This document shows, piece after piece, positions 1-8,929 of a DNA stretch of 64,000 nt (position 1 is the first letter of the stretch; each line of letters opens with the position of its first letter). A program made the translations under genes and the position numbers. The notes below the pieces were generated by a model that saw nothing but the letters and a program-made list of their open reading frames with translations, did not search any database and was not told the origin of the DNA. The DNA is from Bradyrhizobium sp. ORS 285 (GTDB lineage: Bacteria; Pseudomonadota; Alphaproteobacteria; Rhizobiales; Xanthobacteraceae): the NCBI RefSeq assembly GCF_900176205.1, contig NZ_LT859959.1, forward strand, positions 62,001 through 126,000, written 5' to 3'.

Positions 1-728
1 TGCGCCGCCTGCATATCGATCATGTAGGCCGACGCCGCCATCGCCATGATCAGGCCGATGCCGGTGACGATGCTGATCAGCATTACGCTGTCGGACAGCG
101 CCTGTGCCGGCGCATCGGCTCCGGCCATCGGCGCCAAGGTCAGCGCCGCCATGCCGGTGAAATGCAGGCTGAGGATCGCGAGCACCATCGCGAGCGAGCC
201 GCCGTACTTGCAGAACCGCGTGACCGGGCGCGCGATCCGGTTGGCCGCGACCGCCCCGAAGCCCATCGCCAGCACCAGCGAGAGCAAGATCGCCGGTGCA
301 TGCCAGGTCCTGACGCCGTCGAGATTGAGCGCGCTCATGCCGGTGTAGTGCATGGCGGCGATGCCGAAGCCAAACACGGCGCCGCCGATCTCGATCAGCG
401 GGCCGCGCTGCGTGCGCGTGGTGATGAAGAAGCCGAGCCAGGAGAACGCGACCGCGAGGCCGAGCGAGGCGAAGGTCAGGCCGGCTTCGAAGGAGCGGCT
501 GCCGGGTGCGTCATAGCCGAGGATCGCGGCGAAATGCGTCGTCCACACCGTGCCGCCGGCGACGAGGCCCGCGAGAAACAGCAGATGAAAGCGGCGCAAT
601 CCCGTGTTGCGGCGAACCCGGGCGAGCAGACGCATCGACAGGATGGAGCCGAGCACGCAGACCAGCAGCGCGGCGGCGACGTAGCGGAGATCGTGATCGG
701 CAGGCAGGCAGGACAGGATGGTCAACAT
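1..728 (-). CDS. MHYT-domain integral membrane sensor (partial, C-terminus outside window)
   Basis: Translating the minus strand from an ATG at 728 gives an uninterrupted reading frame to the window edge (about 242 residues). It is a multi-helix membrane protein with the repeated metal-binding signature of MHYT domains: TTHFAA near residue 50, AAMHYTGM near residue 125 and LSLHFTGMAAL near residue 190. MHYT domains are proposed copper-binding sensors of diatomic gases and usually carry GGDEF/EAL or kinase output domains. The output domain, if any, lies beyond position 1. An in-frame TTG two codons upstream is an alternative start. The divergent plus-strand frames here are shadows. Confidence 0.8.
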   Translation of the reverse strand, partial: MLTILSCLPADHDLRYVAAALLVCVLGSILSMRLLARVRRNTGLRRFHLLFLAGLVAGGTVWTTHFAAILGYDAPGSRSFEAGLTFASLGLAVAFSWLGFFITTRTQRGPLIEIGGAVFGFGIAAMHYTGMSALNLDGVRTWHAPAILLSLVLAMGFGAVAANRIARPVTRFCKYGGSLAMVLAILSLHFTGMAALTLAPMAGADAPAQALSDSVMLISIVTGIGLIMAMAASAYMIDMQAA

Positions 729-974
729 CGGCAATGAACCCTTACGCAGGCCAGCTACGAACCGGGGCGGCCTGCGTTTTGGCGCACGGGATTCGCGGTT
801 AGCAAAGCGTCAATGCGGGCAGAAAATCTTGGCCCGCGCCGAGTCATGCACAAGGTTTCGAAGCCGACGATTAAGGCGCGCGTGCCGTGGGCCGAGCTCC
901 TCCGAGGAACCCCGGACATCGTGAGCAAATGTCCAACGGGTCGCCTCACTCTGCGCAGAGCTGGAACCTGCGAC

Positions 975-3374
975 CTACTTGCTCGCGACATTGCCCGGTA
1001 GCGCATAGGCGCGAACATAATCGCCGAGCTTGGTGCCGAACGAGCCGTGTCCGCCATCGACCGTGACGACATATTGCCTGCCGCCCACTTCGTAGGTCAT
1101 CGGCGTCGATTGCCCGCCGGCCGGCAGCCGGTCCTGCCACAGCATGCGGCCGTCCTTGATGTCGAAGGCGCGGATGTAGTCGTCCATCGTGCCCGACAGG
1201 AACGCGACGCCGCCCGCCGTCACCATCGGGCCGCCGAGCATCGGCACGCCCAGCTTGAACGGCAGCGGCAGCGGCGCCTGGTCGCGAATGGTGCCGACGC
1301 GGTGCTGCCAGACGATCTGGTTGGTCTTGAGGTCGATCGCGGCGAGGCTGCCCCAGGGCGGCGCCATGCAGGGGATGCCGAGCGGCGACAGGAAGATGCC
1401 GAGGTCGACGCCATAGGGCGTGCCGTACATCGGCTGCACGCCGAGCTCGGTGCCCGGCGGATGCGCGGAATTCGGCGCGGCCGGATTGTCCTTGCCGCGC
1501 GGCACCAGCCGCGACACGAACGGGATCGATTGCGGATTGGCGATGGCGATCTTCCGGACGGGATCGATGGCGATGCCGCCCCATTCGAACATGCCGAAAT
1601 CGCCGGGATAGACCAGCGTGCCCTGCTCGGAGGGCGGGGTGAACGGCCCCTCGTAGCGCAACCGCTTGAACTTGATGCGGCAGGCGAGCTGATCGAACAT
1701 CGTCGCGCCCCACATCTGCGCGCCAGTGAGGTCCTTGCGCGGACGGAAGCTCAGCTCCGAGAACGGTTGCGTCGGTGACAGCCGGTCGCCGGGAGCTGCG
1801 CCTTGCGGCACGGGCTTCTCCGGCGCCGGAACTAACAGGTGCCCATCGCGGCGGTCGAGCACGAAGATGTTGCCGGTCTTGGCCGGCACGTAGATCGCCG
1901 GCACCACGCCGTCTTGGCCTGGCATGTCGACCAGGCTCGGCTGCGACGGCATGTCCATGTCCCAGAGATCGTGATGCACGTTCTGGAACGACCAGCGCAG
2001 TTTTCCCGTGGCGATGTCGAGCGCCACCAGCGCGGAATCGTAGCGCTCATTGTCGGCCGAGCGGTTGCCGGCCCAGATGTCGGGCGAGCTCGAGCCGAGC
2101 GGGATGTAGACCAGGCCGAGCGCCTCGTCGGCCGCGCCGACGCTCCAGCCGTTCGGCGAGCCCGGCGTGAAACGATGCGTGTCCGACGGCATCTCGTTGG
2201 GATCGGGATTGCCGGGATCGAACGCCCACAACAGCCTGCCCGAGTAGACGTCGAAGCCGCGGATCGCGCCCGACGGCACCTTGTTGGAGTAGTTGTCGAT
2301 CACGGCGCCGGCCATGATGACGACCTTGTCGGTGACCACGGGCGGCGAGGTGCCCTCGTAGAAGCCGACCGTGGTGATCTCGTTGCCGGCTTTCAGGTCG
2401 ATCTGGCCGTGATCGCCAAAGCCCTCGCACGGCTTGCCGCTGTCGGCGTCGAGCGCGAACAGCCTTCCGTCATTGGTCGGCAGGAAAATGCGTTTGGCGC
2501 ATTCGCCCGGAGCGGCCGCGCCTGACACGTCGACCGCCCCCGGCTTGGTCTCGTGATAGGCGACGCCGCGGCAGGTCATGTGCTGGAAGTTCTTGTGGTG
2601 CTCGATCTTCGGATCGAACGTCCAGCGCAGCTTGCCGGTCGCGGCATCCAGCGCGAACACCTTCTGGTGCGGCGAGCAGGTGTAGAGCAGGTCGCCGATC
2701 TTCAGCGGCGTCACCTCGTTGGTGAATTCGTCGGGATCATCGGGTCCCTTGCGATCGCCGGTCTGGAATTCCCAGGCGAGCTGCAGGTTCTTCACATTGT
2801 CAGCATTGATCTGCTTCAGGCTGGAGAAGCGCGTGCCGAAATTGCTGGCGCCATAGGCGGTCCAGTCGGCTTGCGCTTCCGCAGGCGCGGTATCGGTCCC
2901 CGCGGTCGCAGCCGCCGCCTGCGGCAGCGCGCCGTTGACGCCGAAGCGGTCGCCGCGCAAGGAGGCGCCGAGCACGACGATGGCCACCGCGAGCACGGCC
3001 ACGAGCCCCCAGCGCGCCGAGCGCATGTCGCCGAGGAGATGCGCGGTGATGAACGGCAGCAGCAGCCAGATGCCGAGCGGCGCCAGCACGTCGCCGCGCG
3101 GCGCCAGCGACCAGAAGTCCAGCCCGACTTCCCAGATCGCCCAGATCATCGTGCCCAGCAGCAGCGCCGCGTAGAGCCACAACGCCGACGCATGCCGTCG
3201 CCACAGCAGCCATGCCGTGCCGAGCAGCGCGGCGCCGGCGATGACGTAGTAGAGCGAGCCGCCGATCACGGCGAGCCAGAGGCCGCCGGCGAACAGCGCC
3301 AGCCCCATCAGTGCGACAATGATGGCAGTGAAGGTCAGCAGCGGCGCGCGCTGCAGCTCGCGGGCGGCGGCCAT
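975..3374 (-). CDS. gcd: membrane-bound PQQ-dependent glucose dehydrogenase family quinoprotein
   Basis: This 799-residue protein would oxidise an aldose such as glucose to the lactone in the periplasm and pass electrons to ubiquinone. The first about 115 residues form five closely spaced hydrophobic helices, the anchor typical of the glucose/quinate/shikimate dehydrogenase family, and the rest is an eight-bladed PQQ propeller. SSPDIWAGNR (Asp near residue 432) corresponds to the catalytic TPDIWGGNR of E. coli Gcd, followed by the conserved VHHDLWDMDMP. The length matches E. coli Gcd (796). No PQQ biosynthesis genes are in the window, so the cofactor must come from elsewhere. Quinate or shikimate as substrate cannot be excluded from sequence alone. 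Confidence 0.9.
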   Translation of the reverse strand: MAAARELQRAPLLTFTAIIVALMGLALFAGGLWLAVIGGSLYYVIAGAALLGTAWLLWRRHASALWLYAALLLGTMIWAIWEVGLDFWSLAPRGDVLAPLGIWLLLPFITAHLLGDMRSARWGLVAVLAVAIVVLGASLRGDRFGVNGALPQAAAATAGTDTAPAEAQADWTAYGASNFGTRFSSLKQINADNVKNLQLAWEFQTGDRKGPDDPDEFTNEVTPLKIGDLLYTCSPHQKVFALDAATGKLRWTFDPKIEHHKNFQHMTCRGVAYHETKPGAVDVSGAAAPGECAKRIFLPTNDGRLFALDADSGKPCEGFGDHGQIDLKAGNEITTVGFYEGTSPPVVTDKVVIMAGAVIDNYSNKVPSGAIRGFDVYSGRLLWAFDPGNPDPNEMPSDTHRFTPGSPNGWSVGAADEALGLVYIPLGSSSPDIWAGNRSADNERYDSALVALDIATGKLRWSFQNVHHDLWDMDMPSQPSLVDMPGQDGVVPAIYVPAKTGNIFVLDRRDGHLLVPAPEKPVPQGAAPGDRLSPTQPFSELSFRPRKDLTGAQMWGATMFDQLACRIKFKRLRYEGPFTPPSEQGTLVYPGDFGMFEWGGIAIDPVRKIAIANPQSIPFVSRLVPRGKDNPAAPNSAHPPGTELGVQPMYGTPYGVDLGIFLSPLGIPCMAPPWGSLAAIDLKTNQIVWQHRVGTIRDQAPLPLPFKLGVPMLGGPMVTAGGVAFLSGTMDDYIRAFDIKDGRMLWQDRLPAGGQSTPMTYEVGGRQYVVTVDGGHGSFGTKLGDYVRAYALPGNVASK

Positions 3375-3639
3375 GCGCGGCTCCAGGCTGATGAGAACGA
3401 AGCGCGGCAGGACGCCGCAGTCGCGTCATGAACGGCGGGGCAGCGCGGAAGTTCCTGGTCCTCGCCCAGGAGGCGAAAGTCGTCTGCAATGCTCCGCTGC
3501 GGTGCTCCGCCGAGCGGCGCCCTCCGCCGCAGCCGCCCCATCACACGCGGTTTTGTGAACCCCCGGGCCGGAACGGGTTGCCGCTCCATGACGGAATTAA
3601 TACGATCCGATGTCAGTCACATGAAAATTGGAGTGCCGG

Positions 3640-4527
3640 ATGCGTGCGCAGTCGCGAGCTTTGTCGAACCCGGTCGCCCTGTGGTGGGCGATGCTGACCC
3701 TGGTCAGCTTCGCCAACGTCGTGTTCTGGTTCATCCTGTATCGCCAGCTCGGCGGCGGCAGCGGCGCGCTCGCCCAGTCCTCGGACACCAGCGCGATGCT
3801 GGCGCTGTCGGCCGCCTATGTGTTCGGCTGCGCCTTCCGCTCGGTGCTGCCGCGCGCCGACGTGCAGCGCATCTGCCTGGTGGATAGCTGGCTGTCGAGC
3901 GTGTTCGTCGGCCGCACGGTGGCGACCATCGCCGAGATCGCCTTCGCGGCGCAATGGGCGATCATCCTGGCGCAGCTCGGCGCGATTGCCGACGCCGAGA
4001 CCGCGGTCAACATGGCGCGCCTGATCGTGCCGATCATCGTCGTCGCCGAGATCTGCTCCTGGTACGCGGTCGTCACCAAAAACTTTCTCTACAACGCGAT
4101 CGAGAACTCGCTGTGGGCGGTCGCCTTCCTGCTCGTCGGCATCGGCCTCGGCCGGCTGTTGCCGGAGTTCGATGGCCTGGTGCGCGGGCTCCTGATTGCG
4201 GGCCTGGTCGGCATCGCCTGCTATCTCGCCTTCCTCGTCGTCGTCGACGTGCCGATGTACGTCAAGCGCTGGCGCATCGAGCGCGCTGCCGGCAAGCCGC
4301 TGCTGCATCCGCTGGTGGGGCTGCGCGATTCCGCCACGCAGTGGACCGTCACACATGACATTGAGCATTGGCGCGAAGAGATCGCCTGGATGTCGCTGTA
4401 TTTCAGCGCGGCGGTCTGGGGCTCGCTCGCGCTGTGCGCGCTGTCTGCGATGAACGATCACCTGCCGCAGGTCCGCGCGCAGGCCTCGGCGCCTGCCGCA
4501 ATCGTGCAGCCGGTGCAGACGCGCTGA
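3640..4527 (+). CDS. conserved polytopic membrane protein of unknown function
   Basis: The 295-residue product has about seven hydrophobic segments spread along its length and an Ala/Pro-rich cytoplasmic-looking tail. I do not recognise a catalytic motif. The frame stays open to a TTG at 3628, but the ATG at 3640 has a GGAG ribosome site at 3630-3633 and is the better start. It is transcribed towards the repeat-rich protein at 4611-6059, and the two share a bidirectional terminator. A transport or sensing role is possible but not shown. Confidence 0.7.
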   Translation: MRAQSRALSNPVALWWAMLTLVSFANVVFWFILYRQLGGGSGALAQSSDTSAMLALSAAYVFGCAFRSVLPRADVQRICLVDSWLSSVFVGRTVATIAEIAFAAQWAIILAQLGAIADAETAVNMARLIVPIIVVAEICSWYAVVTKNFLYNAIENSLWAVAFLLVGIGLGRLLPEFDGLVRGLLIAGLVGIACYLAFLVVVDVPMYVKRWRIERAAGKPLLHPLVGLRDSATQWTVTHDIEHWREEIAWMSLYFSAAVWGSLALCALSAMNDHLPQVRAQASAPAAIVQPVQTR

Positions 4528-4570
4528 GCGAACGCGACATCTCTGAGACGACAAATCTGAGACGACAAAA

Positions 4571-4605
4571 ACCCGCGGTGCATGCACCGCGGGTTCTTCT
4601 TTTTC
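4571..4605. terminator. bidirectional Rho-independent terminator
   Basis: Positions 4571-4594 are a perfect 24-bp palindrome (arms acccgcggtgca / tgcaccgcgggt). On the plus strand it is followed by a T-rich run (tcttcttttt); on the minus strand the AAAAA before it becomes a T run. It lies between two convergent genes and can serve both. Confidence 0.85.
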
Positions 4606-4610
4606 CGGCC

Positions 4611-6059
4611 TCAGCCATGCAGCGTGAAGTGATGCGAGTCGTCGATGTGGGCGACGTGGCTGAAATCGTGGTGCGGGGCGTCGTGCGCGCCGTTGGCGTG
4701 GCTGAAATCGTGCGGCGGAACGATGCCGGTGTTGCCCGCCTGATGATCGTGGCCATGGTCGCCGAACCCGTGATTGCCAAGCCCGTCGGCGATGATCGGG
4801 TGATGGGACGAGCCCTCGCCATGCAGTGGCAGATGGAACACGCCGGTGTTGGCGCCGCCGCCATGGCCGTTGTCGCCGGCCTGGTGGATCGCCTGCGCGA
4901 TCTGGTCCCAGAACCCGCCACCATGGCCGCCAGTGTGGCCGCCCTCATGGCTGCCGCCGAGCACGTCACCGGCGAGCTTGAACAGGTCGTTGAGCGCGGC
5001 ATGAGCATTGCCGTGGCTGAGATCGCTGGCCAGCGCGCCGAGATCGTGGCCGATCGCGTTGGCCTGGTGTCCGACCGCATGGGTGAGGTCGCTGGCGGCT
5101 TCCGTCAGGCCCGACACGCCGGCGCCGACGGCGTGGCTGATGCCGCCCGTGATCCCGGAGCCAACCGTCTCGGCAGCGTGCGCGACATCGGAGATGACGT
5201 GGCCGAGCGGTCCGCCCACCAGGTGGCCGGCATTCGACACCGCATCCGTGACGACGCCGAGCGCACCATGGCCGAGCGTCGTGCCGACCTCGAGGCCGCC
5301 CTTCACCACATCGCCCGCCAGATGGATGCCGTCGGCGCCGACATGCGCCGCGGTGTCGACGATCGTGCCGGCCATGCCGAGCGCGCCGTGACCGATCGCG
5401 CCGGCCGCTTCCAGGCCGGCATGTCCGAGACCAACGGCGCCATGGACGGCGTCGCCCACAGTTGCGATCACGCCATGCGCCAGGTCACCGCCGACCTTCA
5501 CGCCACCGTTCACGATGTCGCTGCCGATATGACCGATGTCGTGGGCGACCCCACCGAGATCGCCGTGGACGAGATGGTTGAGGCCGGAGGCGACGTCGCC
5601 GACCACGTGAGCGCCGGTGCTGGCGATGTCGCCGGCGATATGACCGGCGGTCGACACCACGTCCTGAACTCCATGAATGATGCTGCCGCCGACCGCCGCG
5701 CCGGCATGCTCGACCGCATGCACCACGCCGCCGACGGTGTGGATCGCCTCGCTGCCGAGATGGCCGATGCCGTGCGCCACGTCATGCACGACGTGTCCGA
5801 CATCGCCGGCGACATGACCCACGGTATGGACCACGCTCGATGCGGCGTCGCCCACGGTGTGCGTGACCTTGCCGATGGTATGGATGACCGAGCCGCCGAG
5901 ATGGCCGACCTCATGCGCGACGCCGCTCGCCGCATGCTCCACCGTATGCACCACGCTGGAGGCGGCATGACCGACCGCATGGCCGATGTCCGACGCCACA
6001 TGCGCCACGCCCTTCACTGCTGACCCCAGAGCGTGTCCGATGTCGCCAAATAAGCTCAT
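4611..6059 (-). CDS. His/Gly/Ala/Val-rich 11-residue repeat protein, function unknown
   Basis: The 482-residue product has no cysteine and is built almost entirely of G, A, V, H, D, S, T and I. Near the N-terminus an 11-residue unit is clear: HAASSVVHTVE, HAASGVAHEVG, HLGGSVIHTIG, DAASSVVHTVG. Looser units continue to about residue 370. This spacing resembles the 11-mer amphipathic helices of LEA proteins, apolipoproteins and other lipid-surface proteins. The last about 90 residues are very His-rich (SSHHP, GDHGHDH, APHHDFSH, DDSHHF), which suggests metal binding. There is no signal peptide and no GGxGxD calcium repeat. I know no characterised homologue; resemblance to the Gly/Ala/Val-rich mycobacterial IniB is only compositional. 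The antisense strand is also open for 551 codons because of the repeated codon usage. Confidence 0.7.
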   Translation of the reverse strand: MSLFGDIGHALGSAVKGVAHVASDIGHAVGHAASSVVHTVEHAASGVAHEVGHLGGSVIHTIGKVTHTVGDAASSVVHTVGHVAGDVGHVVHDVAHGIGHLGSEAIHTVGGVVHAVEHAGAAVGGSIIHGVQDVVSTAGHIAGDIASTGAHVVGDVASGLNHLVHGDLGGVAHDIGHIGSDIVNGGVKVGGDLAHGVIATVGDAVHGAVGLGHAGLEAAGAIGHGALGMAGTIVDTAAHVGADGIHLAGDVVKGGLEVGTTLGHGALGVVTDAVSNAGHLVGGPLGHVISDVAHAAETVGSGITGGISHAVGAGVSGLTEAASDLTHAVGHQANAIGHDLGALASDLSHGNAHAALNDLFKLAGDVLGGSHEGGHTGGHGGGFWDQIAQAIHQAGDNGHGGGANTGVFHLPLHGEGSSHHPIIADGLGNHGFGDHGHDHQAGNTGIVPPHDFSHANGAHDAPHHDFSHVAHIDDSHHFTLHG

Positions 6060-6343
6060 TGTTGTTCTCCCTCGGTTGGCGTCACCTCACCGCGGGTGAC
6101 GGCCGAGTTCTCGCAGACCCGGCGCGATCGCTCCGTGAGCCGGGTCACGCAGTAGCCCGGGCGGAAGAATCGTTGGAGGCGAGGCCGGTCGGGATCGCGC
6201 ATCAAGCGGCGAGAGCTTTGGCTTGCTCGAGCTGTCCTCGTGAGGAGGGCAACCTCTCGAGGCTCCCTCCCCGTTGTGGGCAGGGCTATCGCAGATGGAA
6301 ATTCTAGGCTCTCCCGACGGACAATTCTGCCGGTTAGTTACTC

Positions 6344-6429
6344 CGTCATGCCCGGGCTTGTCCCGGGCATCCACGTGGATCTCAGCATGCCGGACCACGT
6401 GGATGGCCGGGACAAGCCCGGCCATGACG
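6344..6429. repeat. palindromic REP-like element
   Basis: The arms cgtcatgcccgggcttgtcc at the left and ggacaagcccggccatgacg at the right form a near-perfect inverted repeat, extended inwards by ccacgtgg on both sides. Such intergenic palindromes are typical of Bradyrhizobium-like genomes and are not genes. Confidence 0.75.
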
Positions 6430-6479
6430 ACGCGGAGAGAGACGAGCGCTAAACTGCGATCGCCATATGCGATAGCCCT

Positions 6480-6566
6480 GCCCTTGTGGGGGGGGGAGGA
6501 GGGGGTAGCCCAGGGGTCGGTGGGTGTGGCCACCCCCCTCCCTAGCCCTCCCCACAAGGGGAGAGG
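6480..6566. repeat. GC-rich palindromic intergenic repeat (ctccccacaagggg type)
   Basis: The arms cccttgtgggg (6481-6491) and ccccacaaggg (6550-6560) are inverted around a G-rich, then C-rich spacer. A related ctctcccc/ggggagag repeat occurs at 52683-52885. Confidence 0.65.
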
Positions 6567-6689
6567 GAACGACCTCGCGCGAGGAGAGAGCACGGCTAAT
6601 CAATCAGCAGGCTATGCGCCGGCAGCGATCATGTCCGCCATCAGCAGGCCAGTCGTACGCACCATCGGCCTGCGCGCAGAACTCATTTC

Positions 6690-6874
6690 TCCTTTGCCCT
6701 CAAGCTGATTTGGGTTGTCCAGTCCATCCGCCAAAAATATTTCGCTTCGCGATTTCTGAAATTCGTGATTTTATCTCCTCGTCCCGCCTCATCGACGAGG
6801 GGCGCTGCGCGGTCGTCACGAAGCGTGGAGTGCGGGATGTGGTGGGCGGGCCGGTTTGCAGCGTGAGATGATCG
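6690..6874. repeat. left half of a dispersed Bradyrhizobium-type intergenic repeat, split by the IS
   Basis: From memory, the stretch around 6700-6850 (ccgccaaaaatatttcgctt, then a cluster of short dyads such as cctcatcgacgagg) matches a long repeat found many times in Bradyrhizobium genomes and often miscalled as small hypothetical genes. The small open frame ending near 6871 belongs to it. The match continues at 8302-8600 on the other side of the IS256 element. The family assignment is recollection, not a search. Confidence 0.5.
6867..6874. repeat. target-site duplication, left copy (gatgatcg)
   Basis: This octamer is repeated exactly at 8302-8309, immediately outside both IS ends. Confidence 0.85.
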
Positions 6875-8301
6875 GATCGTGTCCCATAGAGTGGTGTAGC
6901 TGGCATGGTGGATCACCGGGCGATTCCGGTGCGGGCCGAGCTGGTCAGCCTGCCACGGCGGGCAGGCCAGCAATGGGATCATCGCTCAAAGGCGCGATGG
7001 TTTCCAGAGTCATGTAGCGGGCGCGCTGGACGGCCCACTCGTCGTTCTGCTCGAGCAGGATCGCACCGACGAGACGGACGATTGCTTCCTCGTTTGGGAA
7101 GATGCCGACGACCTCGGTGCGGCGCTTGATCTCGCCATTGACCCTCTCGATTGGATTGGTCGAGTGCAGCTTGGCGCGGTGCTGTGCCGGGAAGCTCATA
7201 TAGGCGAGCACGTCAGGCTCGGCCTCATCCATGAGGGCGGCGAGCTTGGGCACGTTGGGACGGATCTGGTCGGCGACCTTGCGCCATTGCGCCTTGGCTG
7301 CCTCGGCGTCGTCCTGGGCAAAGGCCGTGGCGATGAAGGCGGAGACCACGCGGCGCCCGCTCTTACCGGCATGAGCGAGAGCGTTGCGCATGAAGTGAAC
7401 GCGACAACGCTGCCAGGTGGCATTGAGCACCTTGGCGACGGTGGCCTTGATGCCCTCGTGAGCATCCGAGATCACGAGCTGCACGCCACGCAGTCCACGG
7501 CGTGTGAGCTTGCGCAGGAACGCGGTCCAGAACGTCTCGGCCTCGGACGGGCCGACGTCCATGCCCAGCACCTCGCGTCGGCCGTCGCTGTTGACGCCGA
7601 TCGCGACGATAACCGCGACCGAGACGATGCGCCCGTTCTGGCGCACCTTCACGTAGGTGGCGTCGATCCACAGATACGGCCAGTCGCCTTCGATCGGACG
7701 GGCGAGAAAGGCCTTCACCTTGTCGTCGATCTCGCCACAGAGCCGGCTCACCTGGCTCTTGGAGATGCCGCTCATCCCCATCGCCTGCACGAGGTCGTCG
7801 ACCGAACGGGTCGAGACGCCCTGGACGTAGGCTTCCTGGATCACGGCGGTCAGCGCCTTCTCGGCCATCCGGCGCGGCTCCAGGAAGCCCGGGAAGTAGC
7901 TTCCCTTGCGCAGCTTGGGAACGCGCAGCTCGACCGAACCGGCCCGCGTCTCCCAGGTCCGGTCACGGTAGCCGTTGCGCTGCGCCAGACGCTCGGAGCT
8001 CTTCTCGCCATAGGCCGCCCCGGTCAGCCCGGCGACTTCCATCTCCATCAACCGCTGCGCTGCAAAGCCGATCATCTCGCGCAGAAGATCCGCGTCCGGG
8101 GCCTTCTCCACGAGTGCGCGAAGGTTCATCATCTCGTCGGTCATCGGTGGTTCCTCGAATCAGGTTGGTGTCAGCAACCCGACCCTACCGGGCAATCGCC
8201 GGTGACCACCGCAAAGCCGTCCACCCGCTACAGCGCTATGGGGGAGCGCGCGGGCGGACGGCTTTGCTCTACCGAGTTACACCACGCCCGGGGACACGAC
8301 C
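6875..8301 (-). mobile_element. complete IS256-family insertion sequence
   Basis: The element is 1,427 bp. Its ends are imperfect terminal inverted repeats of about 26 bp: the left begins GATCGTGTCCC and continues to GTGGTGTAGCT; the right, read inwards, begins GGTCGTGTCCC and continues to GTGGTGTAACT. It is flanked by an identical 8-bp direct repeat, gatgatcg, at 6867-6874 and 8302-8309, as expected for IS256-family target duplication. One intact transposase gene lies inside. The intact ends, perfect duplication and full-length gene suggest a recent insertion. Confidence 0.9.
6945..8144 (-). CDS. IS256-family (mutator-type) transposase
   Basis: The 399-residue protein is full length for the family. 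It shows the conserved [12 protein letters not shown] motif with the first catalytic Asp, VISDAHEGI with the second, and [25 protein letters not shown] sequence with the catalytic Glu near the C-terminus, plus the RCRVHFMRN signature. The N-terminal part ([21 protein letters not shown]) is the usual DNA-binding region. No frameshift or internal stop is seen, so it is probably functional. It fills most of the element at 6875-8301. Confidence 0.95.
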   Translation of the reverse strand: MTDEMMNLRALVEKAPDADLLREMIGFAAQRLMEMEVAGLTGAAYGEKSSERLAQRNGYRDRTWETRAGSVELRVPKLRKGSYFPGFLEPRRMAEKALTAVIQEAYVQGVSTRSVDDLVQAMGMSGISKSQVSRLCGEIDDKVKAFLARPIEGDWPYLWIDATYVKVRQNGRIVSVAVIVAIGVNSDGRREVLGMDVGPSEAETFWTAFLRKLTRRGLRGVQLVISDAHEGIKATVAKVLNATWQRCRVHFMRNALAHAGKSGRRVVSAFIATAFAQDDAEAAKAQWRKVADQIRPNVPKLAALMDEAEPDVLAYMSFPAQHRAKLHSTNPIERVNGEIKRRTEVVGIFPNEEAIVRLVGAILLEQNDEWAVQRARYMTLETIAPLSDDPIAGLPAVAG

Positions 8302-8309
8302 GATGATCG
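8302..8309. repeat. target-site duplication, right copy (gatgatcg)
   Basis: This matches 6867-6874 exactly and marks the right junction of the IS256-family element. Confidence 0.85.
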
Positions 8310-8469
8310 CGCCGACGAACAGATTGGTCCGCACGGTCAAGTCGCGTGGTCCTGGCCTCCCGAAGCTGAGGTCAAGTCCGTGCCGATGCGCAGACGCGCT
8401 GGTGCGGATGACGGTGGCCAACAAGCCCGGCGCACCGGGGAGAGCGCGAAGCAGCCGTAAAGCCATCGC

Positions 8470-8572
8470 GCAGGGAGGGCCGGGTCGTTCCGGCTGGACC
8501 TGTGGTACCTGCCGCCTGCATTTTTTTCCGCAGGCGGGCCACGGGCCTCAGTCGAGGCCCGGCTCTCCCTGC
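8470..8572. other. strong multi-branch foldback, possible structured RNA or repeat tip
   Basis: Outer arms gcagggagggccggg (8470-8484) and cccggctctccctgc (8558-8572) pair along their whole length with one G-U. Inside are two more hairpins: gccgcctgc (8511-8519) with gcaggcggg (8530-8538) around a T-rich loop, and gggcct/aggccc (8543-8560), which competes for part of the outer stem. It is part of the dispersed repeat; no function is known to me. Confidence 0.55.
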
Positions 8573-8660
8573 ACCCTCGGTTCAAAGAGGGTGATCAGTT
8601 GCAACACTCGGACGCGAAGAGCGGGCGCGAGAATGCAAAGTCGTCACCGCAAACACCGCT

Positions 8661-8811
8661 GTCGTCCCGGACAAGCCGTGACGCGCAAAGCGCGTCTCGG
8701 CGCCGATCCGGGATCCATACTCCGCAGCAGTCGTATCAGGCACGCTGGAGCATCCTGCTCGCGCAGCGATTCCCGCCGGTGGTTATGGATCCCGCCGTTC
8801 GCCGGGATGAC
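8661..8811. repeat. palindromic repeat, gtcgtcccgg type
   Basis: The left end gtcgtcccgg...gggatccata and the right end tatggatcccg...gccgggatgac are inverted. It contains a small hairpin gacgcgc-aaa-gcgcgtc at 8680-8696. The cobS-cobT spacer (21976-22095) carries the same family with the shared right arm cgttcgccggga. Confidence 0.7.
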
Positions 8812-8929
8812 ACCGATTGCTTGGATGCCGATACGGACCTATCGACACGGAGCGCGGACAGTCGCGACGAGGCAGATCAAGCGATCAGCCAACCGGAATA
8901 GCGAGCCTCGTGATGTCGCGCCGGCGGGC

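Larger units (their letters stand above)
6060..6689. other. gene-free repeat-rich interval
   Basis: No convincing coding region is present. The interval holds two palindromic elements (6344-6429 and 6480-6566), described separately, and short GC-rich stretches. The open frames here cross the palindromes and lack coding character. Confidence 0.6.
8302..8600. repeat. right half of the dispersed repeat interrupted by the IS
   Basis: This follows the IS directly. Its sequence (ggtccgcacggtcaagtcgc, then a pyrimidine/purine-rich foldback at 8470-8572) is, from memory, part of the same repeat family as 6690-6874. Removing the IS and one octamer rejoins the two halves. The plus-strand open frame through here has no coding support. 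Confidence 0.5.

Noticed and set aside
1047..3431. Long plus-strand frames over the glucose dehydrogenase
   Set aside because: They are shadows of gcd, full of Arg/His/Ala and without homology.
4368..6023. Plus-strand open frame of 551 codons opposite the repeat protein
   Set aside because: It arises from the repeated GC-rich codons of the minus-strand gene; the translation is Asp/Val/Ala-rich without a domain, and it has no ribosome site.
6690..6871. Small gene ending VVTKRGVRDVVGGPVCSVR
   Set aside because: It is a reading frame through a dispersed repeat, truncated by the IS; it has no ribosome site.
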